From: Planctomycetaceae bacterium
GTDB lineage: Bacteria; Planctomycetota; Planctomycetia; Pirellulales; Thermoguttaceae
Assembly (NCBI GenBank): GCA_031261125.1
Contig: JAISJZ010000031.1
Location: 1 to 6,986, forward strand
Direction: 5' to 3'
Length of the DNA: 6,986 bases
Shown: in pieces, positions 1 to 4,165 of the stretch
Layout: each line of letters begins with the position of its first letter
Position numbering within the stretch: the stretch's first letter is position 1
Notes under the pieces: generated by a model
The model's input: only the letters and a program-made list of their open reading frames with translations
What the model was told of the DNA's origin: nothing
Databases searched by the model: none
Made by a program: the position numbers and the translations under genes

Positions 1-8
1 ACGGAAAT

Positions 9-37
9 ATTTTACTCCCTGACCGATGGTCGGTCAA
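9..37 (-). promoter_or_regulatory. sigma70-type promoter firing out of the left edge
   Basis: On the minus strand TTGACC (37-32) and TAAAAT (14-9) are separated by exactly 17 bp, each a near-consensus hexamer. The predicted transcription start lies at or just beyond the left edge, so the promoter should drive a minus-strand gene outside the window. It starts about 60 bp downstream of the stop codon of the truncated blaR, and no terminator hairpin with a T-run is visible between them, so some read-through from blaI-blaR is also possible. Confidence 0.6.
20..36. promoter_or_regulatory. 17-bp palindromic operator, TetR-like
   Basis: TGACCGA-TGG-TCGGTCA is a perfect inverted repeat with 7-bp arms and a 3-bp centre. 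It covers most of the -35 element and half of the spacer of the leftward promoter, the usual place for a repressor site. Arms of the GACCGA/TCGGTC type resemble operators of TetR-family repressors; that is family knowledge, and no TetR gene lies in the window. A transcription terminator is less likely because neither strand has a T-run after the hairpin. Confidence 0.55.
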
Positions 38-95
38 GGCAATTTTAACCCTCAACCTTTCGGACGTTTATACCTTATTCAAACACTTTTTTGGC

Positions 96-521
96 CTAAA
101 TAATGCCATCCACCCCTACGAGAGGATTTGTCGTTTCTGTTGCCGTGATATTCACCATATTCACCGGCTCGTTAATTTTTCCGGTTGGTGCTGTTGTTTC
201 CGTTGTTTCACTGCGCCAACCGGAATTGTCAGGATTGTGCGCAGCAATCAGCGATTGAGCGATTGGTTGTTCGATAATTTCTTGTTGTTCGGCAACGGTT
301 AAAAAATGCGCCAACCCGAACAAACTGACGCTGCTGGACGGCGCGACCGGCAACAGGAACCGGGGCAGCACAACCGCGATAAGCAAAAACCGAACCTGCG
401 CCGAAATGCGTTTGCCGAAAATCAGCAGCACACCGCAGACGGGCAAAGCAAGGATTGAACCTTGTAACGATGTCCGCAGAATGTTGAAAAACGTTTCGTT
501 GACAAATGTTTCATTGATCAT
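96..521 (-). CDS. truncated M56/BlaR1-type membrane sensor (N-terminal remnant)
   Basis: The protein has 141 residues. Two hydrophobic segments (about 13-35 and 41-56) and the pattern in which the second segment ends in PRFLLPVAP match the N-terminal end of M56 (BlaR1/MecR1-type) membrane metalloproteases. It then runs into a polar Thr/Asn-rich linker and stops at TAG. The remaining membrane segments, the HExxH zinc protease motif and the sensor domain are absent, and all three frames of the 95 bases left in the window are too short to hold them. I chose the ATG at 521 because GGAG lies 8 nt upstream and it overlaps the end of blaI by 11 nt, typical of coupled blaI-blaR pairs; an upstream ATG at 578 lies wholly inside blaI. 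It is either a decayed gene or a minimal two-helix membrane partner. M56 family membership is fairly sure, function is not. Confidence 0.6.
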   Translation of the reverse strand: MINETFVNETFFNILRTSLQGSILALPVCGVLLIFGKRISAQVRFLLIAVVLPRFLLPVAPSSSVSLFGLAHFLTVAEQQEIIEQPIAQSLIAAHNPDNSGWRSETTETTAPTGKINEPVNMVNITATETTNPLVGVDGII

Positions 522-930
522 CGTTTTTTCTCCGTTGTTTCGGGGTTTTCTGTTTCGCGTTTTTCTGTTCTTTGTCAATCAACTCTTGCAAACGGTCGAG
601 CGTCTCTTGAGTAACTTTTCCTTCACGGACAAAATGGACGAGCAGCGCATCGGTATTGCCGTGAAAGAGACGTTGAAGGAACGACTTGCCTTCCGCCCGC
701 ACGGATTTTTCGCGGGACACGAGCGGCGAATAAATGTAGTAATTGCGCACCGGTCGGGTTTGCAGGACACCTTTTTGCACAAGCCGGGTGAGAAGTGTCC
801 GAACCGTTTGATGATTCCAGTTGGTTGACGGTGTCAGTGCGTCGATCACTTCGGCAGCCGTTGCCTCACCACGCGACCAAACAACCTCCATCACCCGCCA
901 TTGGGCTTCTGAAATTTCGTAATTGGGCAT
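511..930 (-). CDS. blaI: BlaI/MecI/CopY-family transcriptional repressor
   Basis: This 139-residue protein has the usual length for BlaI/MecI repressors. Residues about 6-72 form the winged helix, from ISEAQWRVMEVVW through the recognition region NHQTVRTLLTRLVQKG to the wing around YYIYSPLVSRE. The rest is the dimerisation region, followed by a Lys/Gln-rich tail. In known systems such repressors sit as dimers on TACA-NN-TGTA operators and are released when the partner M56 protease is activated. The start at 930 leaves 9 nt to GGAG; the in-frame ATG at 936 leaves only 3 nt, so the longer form is possible but less likely. It is the first gene of a two-gene unit and overlaps the truncated M56 gene by 11 nt. 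Its own promoter carries a BlaI-type site, so autoregulation is expected. The regulated substrate is unknown; many members outside Firmicutes do not control beta-lactamases. Confidence 0.92.
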   Translation of the reverse strand: MPNYEISEAQWRVMEVVWSRGEATAAEVIDALTPSTNWNHQTVRTLLTRLVQKGVLQTRPVRNYYIYSPLVSREKSVRAEGKSFLQRLFHGNTDALLVHFVREGKVTQETLDRLQELIDKEQKNAKQKTPKQRRKNDDQ

Positions 931-975
931 AACCATTTTCTCCTTTATTGGAACTGTTTAACTATTTATGTGGTT

Positions 976-1004
976 ATTCTAACTACAAATGTAAATTATG
1001 TCAA
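976..1004 (-). promoter_or_regulatory. blaI promoter (consensus sigma70)
   Basis: On the minus strand TTGACA (1004-999) is followed after exactly 17 bp by TAGAAT (981-976). The predicted start near 969 gives a leader of about 38 nt to the ATG at 930, with the GGAG ribosome-binding site at 943-940. A 7-bp inverted repeat with one mismatch (970-976 against 980-986) is centred on the -10 element. Confidence 0.8.
984..993. promoter_or_regulatory. BlaI operator, TACA-NN-TGTA
   Basis: TACAAATGTA matches the TACA-NN-TGTA core recognised by BlaI and MecI repressors. It sits inside the 17-bp spacer of the promoter just upstream of the blaI gene, so repressor binding would block RNA polymerase and give negative autoregulation. 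The match with the adjacent repressor family makes this a well-supported site. Confidence 0.75.
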
Positions 1005-1026
1005 GAGGGGTTGAAAGAGGGGTTAA
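1003..1026. repeat. tandem 12-bp direct repeat behind the blaI promoter
   Basis: Two adjoining copies of AAGAGGGGTTRA (1003-1014 and 1015-1026) differ at one base. The first copy overlaps the outer bases of the -35 element of the blaI promoter. A run of eight T (1031-1038), an A-tract on the blaI strand, follows. The spacing is close to a helical turn, so an activator site or UP-like element is possible, but no regulator can be named. Confidence 0.45.
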
Positions 1027-1190
1027 AAGATTTTTTTTCGGAAAATTTATTTTGCCAAGAGAGTAATTGTTTGTATGCGGTACGCAGGAGTCGATAATCA
1101 GAACCAAGAAAAAGAGCCGGGCGATATTGAAACATTTCGGTTCAATAACGTTTGGCGGATGGGAGTGACGCGGTTTAACGGCGGTGATGA

Positions 1191-1219
1191 TTGACCGCAG
1201 TGAAGGACCGGCGTAAAAT
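1191..1219 (+). promoter_or_regulatory. promoter of the STN-repeat gene
   Basis: TTGACC (1191-1196) and TAAAAT (1214-1219) are spaced by exactly 17 bp. The start is expected near 1226, leaving a leader of about 100 nt before the ATG at 1326. The hexamers are identical to those of the left-edge promoter, but no palindrome covers this one. Confidence 0.6.
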
Positions 1220-1251
1220 GTCCGTGAAAACCTGTGCGCATTCCTGTACTC

Positions 1252-1288
1252 CGGCAACGGTGTGTTTGCCGTAAGTATTTGTATTTAC
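1252..1288 (+). other. possible leader hairpins before the STN-repeat gene
   Basis: CGGCAA (1252-1257) pairs perfectly with TTGCCG (1266-1271) around an 8-nt loop. Adjoining it, GTAAGTA (1271-1277) can pair with TATTTAC (1282-1288), one pair being G-U. Both lie in the predicted 100-nt leader. No T-run follows and I recognise no riboswitch class. The rest of the 389-base gene-free stretch (937-1325) shows only the blaI and STN-gene control sites already listed and a weak 39-codon reading frame at 1075-1194. Confidence 0.3.
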
Positions 1289-1325
1289 AATGATTTGCAG
1301 CAATAGGTTCGAGTCCTCACGGGTA

Positions 1326-2273
1326 ATGATGTTGTTCCGCTTCGTCTTCTTTCTCGTCGTTTGTACTTTGACCGTGTCCGCCGCGGAAATGCCGTGGACG
1401 AAATCCGCAAGCGTCCGCTGGACGGACGTTCCGCTCGGCGAATCACTGTCCCGGTTTGCTGCCGCCCAAAATATCGGTATCCTGCTCGACCGCCGTATCG
1501 ACCCGGCACAAACAGTGAATTTTCAAGCAGAGGGTCAGCCGTTGAAAGAAATCCTGAACCGGTTCGCCGATATGCAAAAATCAGGATGCTGCTTCACCGG
1601 TTCAACGGTCTATGTGTGTCCGAAAGAAACGGCAAACCTGCTGCCCGCGGTGTTTGCCGAAAACCGTAAAACAATTCAAACGCTTCCCGTTCGGCAGCGC
1701 GCCGTGTTCCGCCGCAATGTGTCGTTAACCGTTCCATTCTTGGGGGAACCGAAGAAAATACTGCAAGAGTTAGCGGACAAGAACAAACTGCGCTGGAAGA
1801 ATCTTGATATTTTGCCGTTTGATGTTTGGGACGAAAAACACTTCATTAACGTTCCGTTTGATGAATTGCTGACAGTTTTACTTGCCGGTTTTGCGATGAC
1901 ATTTCAAATCGAGCCGGACGGTCAAACGCTGATGCTGGTTCCGTTTGCCGACCGGAAGTTGGAACCGATTATCAACGGCGAAGAACCGCCGGCACCGTCT
2001 GCGGCTCGCAGCGGGAAAATACCGTTATCGCAGCGGCGGTTCACGTTGAAGATTGAAGACAAACCACTAAACGCCCTTTTGACAATGCTGTCGCAGCACC
2101 TCGGTCTGACATTGGAATTAGACAAAGATTCTCTGGCAGCAAAAGGGATTGCAGCGGATGCCCGTGTTTCGTTTGATGTGAAAAACGCAACGGTACAGGA
2201 ATTGTTCCGGGCTGCTCTAAAACCGCTCAAATTGGAATTCCGTATCAGCGGCGAAACACTCACGGTTAGATGA
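1326..2273 (+). CDS. exported protein with three STN-like modules
   Basis: The predicted product has 315 residues. Residues 1-19 are a signal peptide (hydrophobic LFRFVFFLVVCTLTVSA, likely cleaved after VSA). Three modules of about 70-75 residues follow, each resembling the secretin/TonB short N-terminal (STN) fold: 30-98 (VRWTDVPLGESLSRFAAAQN, then ILLDRRID and VYVCP), 132-205 (VPFLGEPKKILQELADKNKL, ending TLMLVP) and 239-314 (FTLKIEDKPLNALLTML, ending ETLTVR). The middle copy is the most diverged. A Pro/Ala linker lies at about 217-228. Secretins and TonB receptors carry one such domain before a pore, but no secretin, TonB or barrel region follows here, so the protein would be a free periplasmic STN array. 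I chose 1326 because the signal peptide begins there; an in-frame ATG at 1290 would add 12 polar residues. No clear ribosome-binding site. Function unknown, perhaps a binding or scaffold protein of the envelope. Confidence 0.8.
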   Translation: MMLFRFVFFLVVCTLTVSAAEMPWTKSASVRWTDVPLGESLSRFAAAQNIGILLDRRIDPAQTVNFQAEGQPLKEILNRFADMQKSGCCFTGSTVYVCPKETANLLPAVFAENRKTIQTLPVRQRAVFRRNVSLTVPFLGEPKKILQELADKNKLRWKNLDILPFDVWDEKHFINVPFDELLTVLLAGFAMTFQIEPDGQTLMLVPFADRKLEPIINGEEPPAPSAARSGKIPLSQRRFTLKIEDKPLNALLTMLSQHLGLTLELDKDSLAAKGIAADARVSFDVKNATVQELFRAALKPLKLEFRISGETLTVR

Positions 2274-2283
2274 TTTAATCATC
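2269..2283. repeat. short inverted repeat between convergent genes
   Basis: GATGATT-T-AATCATC is a perfect 7-bp inverted repeat over the stop codon of the STN-repeat gene, in the 21-bp gap before the convergent lspA. As RNA it would fold to about five pairs. No T-run follows on either strand, so a bidirectional terminator role is weakly supported. Confidence 0.25.
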
Positions 2284-2294
2284 CGTTCTCCAAT

Positions 2295-2879
2295 TTATTG
2301 TTTTGCTGTTTGACTTTTTCCGTCAAAGAACACGGCTTGAATCATCAGCAGGATTGCACCGCAGACGAGCATCGAATCGGCAATGTTAAAGTTCGGATAC
2401 GGATACGAACCGAGCATCACAAGAATCCAATCCCGAACGGCATACACCGGGTCGCCGATGTTATGCAGTTTATCGCTGTAATGCCAAACGAGACCGTGCC
2501 AGCCGAGGCGGTCGTAAAAATTACCGATGATGCCGGCGGTAATCAGTCCGAGCGTAAAGACGAGAAACCGGCTTTTCTTGGCAGAGTGAAACAGCCAGAT
2601 AAAAATTCCGAACAGGGCGATAACAGAGAACACGGCGAACAATCCGCTGCGTCCCTGTCCCATTCCGAACAATGCTCCTTGATTCAAACTCGTTTGAAAG
2701 CCGAAAACACCGTCCCAAATCCAATAGACGGCGTTACATTCCGGTTCTTCTTTCCATCGGTACTCACCGGGCAGACCCAGCGCGGCGAAGACGGCGTACT
2801 TGCTCGCTAAATCGGCAAACGTACCGGCAACGGCAATAAAAACGAAAAGAATGATGTTAATGAATTGACGCTTTTTCAT
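2295..2879 (-). CDS. lspA: lipoprotein signal peptidase (signal peptidase II)
   Basis: LspA is the inner-membrane aspartic protease that removes the signal peptide of prolipoproteins ahead of the lipidated cysteine. The family landmarks are all visible in order: DLASK at 23-27, NQGALFG at 66-72, GNFYDRL at 119-125, the first catalytic Asp in VRDW (D150) and the second in FNIADS (D168). Four hydrophobic segments lie at about 7-30, 79-97, 104-118 and 170-186. At 194 residues it is longer than the usual 160-170, mainly through an insertion at about 36-60 containing a Trp/Glu-rich stretch, and a longer loop around 126-147. It follows guaD by 12 bp on the same strand and is likely cotranscribed. 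No Shine-Dalgarno sequence precedes the ATG. A predicted substrate, the lipoprotein at 5533, lies in the same window. Confidence 0.95.
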   Translation of the reverse strand: MKKRQFINIILFVFIAVAGTFADLASKYAVFAALGLPGEYRWKEEPECNAVYWIWDGVFGFQTSLNQGALFGMGQGRSGLFAVFSVIALFGIFIWLFHSAKKSRFLVFTLGLITAGIIGNFYDRLGWHGLVWHYSDKLHNIGDPVYAVRDWILVMLGSYPYPNFNIADSMLVCGAILLMIQAVFFDGKSQTAKQ

Positions 2880-2891
2880 AGAAATATCGGC

Positions 2892-3356
2892 TTAATACAT
2901 TACTCTGTCTTCCTTTTCATTCCAAAGGTGAAACAACTCGGCGCACTCTTTTCTATCAATGATTTCGGGATGCAGCAGCGGACTGTCGGCACTGCCTTCC
3001 ATCAGTTGATAAATGAACAAGTCGTCAAAATTGCCGATGGCGGAATCGTGCCGGTCAGCACCGAAATACAACTTGCGGATGCCCGCCCAATGAATGGCAG
3101 CCAAACACATCGGACACGGCTCGCAAGTGCTGTAAATTTCGCAGTCCGGGATGTGAAAGCGTCCGAGTTTTGCCGTTGCTTTACGGATGGCAGCAACTTC
3201 GGCGTGGGCGGTTGGGTCATTCGTTCCCAAAACTTCGTTATGGGCAACGGCAATTACTTCGCCGTTTCGGACGATGACCGCCCCGAACGGTCCGCCTTGG
3301 CTCGCCTTCATTCCTTTCTTTGCCGCCTCAACGGCAAGTTGCATATATTGATTCAT
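2892..3356 (-). CDS. guaD: guanine deaminase, CMP/dCMP deaminase fold
   Basis: This 154-residue protein belongs to the zinc-dependent cytidine deaminase-like superfamily. The zinc site is intact: His51 and catalytic Glu53 in the HAE motif, Cys81 and Cys84 in PCPMC. The pattern GGPFGAVIV (21-29), NDPTAHAEVAAIRKA (46-60), STCEPCPMCLAAIHWAGI (76-93) and the later FDD-FIY (110-116) closely follow Bacillus GuaD, which deaminates guanine to xanthine in purine salvage, rather than the tRNA adenosine deaminase TadA. It ends 12 bp before lspA and is probably the first gene of that unit. The ATG at 3356 gives the family-typical start; only a weak GAAAG sequence precedes it. Activity on related purines or pterins cannot be excluded. 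Confidence 0.85.
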   Translation of the reverse strand: MNQYMQLAVEAAKKGMKASQGGPFGAVIVRNGEVIAVAHNEVLGTNDPTAHAEVAAIRKATAKLGRFHIPDCEIYSTCEPCPMCLAAIHWAGIRKLYFGADRHDSAIGNFDDLFIYQLMEGSADSPLLHPEIIDRKECAELFHLWNEKEDRVMY

Positions 3357-3393
3357 TTAATTCTTTCACGGGCTTTATAAAACAAACACCGGC

Positions 3394-3422
3394 ATTGTAT
3401 CCGATTTGTCTTATGTTGTACA
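3394..3422 (-). promoter_or_regulatory. candidate guaD-lspA promoter
   Basis: On the minus strand TGTACA (3422-3417, four of six consensus positions) is followed after 17 bp by TACAAT (3399-3394, five of six). The expected start near 3387 gives a leader of about 31 nt. The site lies in the 108-bp gap between the divergent guaD and yidD. I found no equally convincing promoter for yidD in this gap. Confidence 0.4.
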
Positions 3423-3464
3423 CTATAGCGGCTGTTCCGTTTTTTATTAGAACCGTCATTTAAG

Positions 3465-3686
3465 ATGTTCTGCCGTTTATTAGCGTCCATTCTTATCGGG
3501 CTGGTCTTGTTTTACAAGAAATGTATCAGTCCGTTTTTACCGAACGTGTGCCGGTACGAACCGTCGTGCAGTACCTATATGGTCGAGGCCATCCGCAAGT
3601 ACGGTCCCGTTTGGGGAACATTAAAAGGACTTCGGCGGATTTGCCGGTGTCATCCGTGGAACCCCGGCGGATACGACCCGCCGTGA
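3465..3686 (+). CDS. yidD: membrane protein insertion efficiency factor YidD
   Basis: This 73-residue protein matches the YidD family over its full length. After a short amphipathic or hydrophobic N-terminus (4-16) come the family hallmarks ISPFLP (21-26), CRYEPSCSTYMVEAIRKYG (29-47) and RICRCHPWNPGGYDPP (58-73). YidD is a small membrane-associated protein that assists YidC-dependent insertion of inner-membrane proteins. It is normally next to rpmH, rnpA and yidC; here none of these is near, so the gene is outside its usual cluster. It is divergent from guaD and ends 9 bp before the convergent response regulator. No Shine-Dalgarno sequence precedes the ATG. Confidence 0.95.
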   Translation: MFCRLLASILIGLVLFYKKCISPFLPNVCRYEPSCSTYMVEAIRKYGPVWGTLKGLRRICRCHPWNPGGYDPP

Positions 3687-3695
3687 ACCTCCTTA

Positions 3696-4064
3696 TTAAC
3701 GGTTTTCCAATGCTTCCCGGACGATTGCTGTGATTTGTTTTCGACTGAACGGTTTCGACAGAACATTTCGGACGAACAGTTGCCGGGCTTTTTCGATAAC
3801 GGCTTCATTCAATGCTGCTGATAACAGGATACAGGGCAGTTCCGGTTTCACTTTCCGAAACAGCCGAATGGTTTCCAAACCGTCGAGGCGGGGCATTTGG
3901 TAGTCCAGCAGTGCCAGATGAATCGTTTCCGTTTTGACGATGTGGAACGCTTCCAAACCGTCTTCGGCAAGAAAGGTGCGGAACCCTTCCGGTTCAAACA
4001 CGTCCCGCAATGTTTCGCGGAACGCATCGTCGTCATCGGTGATTAAAAGCGTCGGGGAAATCAT
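3696..4064 (-). CDS. single-domain response regulator (receiver only)
   Basis: The 122 residues form one complete CheY-like receiver domain and nothing else. The acidic pocket is in LLITDDDDAF (D10-D13), the phospho-acceptor is D54 in LALLDYQMP, the conserved hydroxyl residue is S82 in LLSAA, and the conserved lysine is K104 in LSKPF. There is no DNA-binding or enzymatic output domain, so it must act by protein contact, either as a CheY/Spo0F-like relay or by binding a partner. No histidine kinase is in the window. It is divergent from the oxidase gene and its promoter overlaps the oxidase promoter. The ATG coincides with the predicted transcription start, so translation is probably leaderless. 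Confidence 0.93.
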   Translation of the reverse strand: MISPTLLITDDDDAFRETLRDVFEPEGFRTFLAEDGLEAFHIVKTETIHLALLDYQMPRLDGLETIRLFRKVKPELPCILLSAALNEAVIEKARQLFVRNVLSKPFSRKQITAIVREALENR

Positions 4065-4070
4065 TCGGTC

Positions 4071-4099
4071 ATTGTACCGCTTTTATTTCCGTTTGACAA
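4071..4099 (-). promoter_or_regulatory. response-regulator promoter, leaderless
   Basis: On the minus strand TTGTCA (4099-4094) and TACAAT (4076-4071) are spaced by exactly 17 bp. The usual start, seven bases past the -10 element, falls on the A of the ATG at 4064, so the mRNA should lack a 5' leader. The -35 hexamer overlaps that of the opposite promoter by five bases. Confidence 0.65.
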
Positions 4100-4121
4100 G
4101 AGCGAAACGAACGTGTAGAAT
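4093..4121 (+). promoter_or_regulatory. promoter of the oxidase gene
   Basis: TTGACA (4093-4098) and TAGAAT (4116-4121) are spaced by exactly 17 bp, the same hexamers as the blaI promoter. The expected start near 4128 gives a leader of about 38 nt that is rich in pyrimidines and has no Shine-Dalgarno sequence. This also excludes the in-frame ATG at 4124 as the start codon of this transcript. Confidence 0.7.
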
Positions 4122-4165
4122 CTTTGCTGTTGATTTCTTTTTCACTTTCCTTTCCCCTGCTTCCG

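Noticed and set aside
20..36. The left-edge palindrome as a terminator of blaI-blaR
   Set aside because: It would form a 7-bp stem with a 3-nt loop, but no T-run follows on the minus strand, and it coincides precisely with a -35 element and spacer.
406..828. A 140-codon plus-strand reading frame opposite blaI-blaR
   Set aside because: It is antisense to well-recognised BlaI and M56 sequences and shows no domain of its own.
1075..1194. A 39-codon plus-strand reading frame
   Set aside because: It ends inside the -35 element of the next promoter, has no well-spaced ribosome-binding site and no recognisable motif; it is most likely chance.
979..1257. A 92-codon minus-strand reading frame
   Set aside because: It runs through the blaI promoter and operator and the STN-gene promoter, shows no domain or signal peptide, and has no ribosome-binding site.
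1279..1290. TTGTATTTACAA as a second BlaI operator
   Set aside because: Its half-sites are in the order TGTA-NN-TACA, the reverse of the BlaI core TACA-NN-TGTA, and it is not placed on a promoter.
1240..1330. A tRNA gene suggested by the T-loop motif GGTTCGAGTCC
   Set aside because: The T-stem has two mismatches, the sequence complementary to the candidate acceptor end is absent upstream, and no D-arm or anticodon arm can be folded at the right distance.
2892..3356. tRNA adenosine deaminase TadA as the identity of the deaminase
   Set aside because: The protein shares the zinc motifs but has the NDPTAHAEV and FDD-FIY features of bacterial guanine deaminase and lacks the TadA-type N-terminal and C-terminal patterns.
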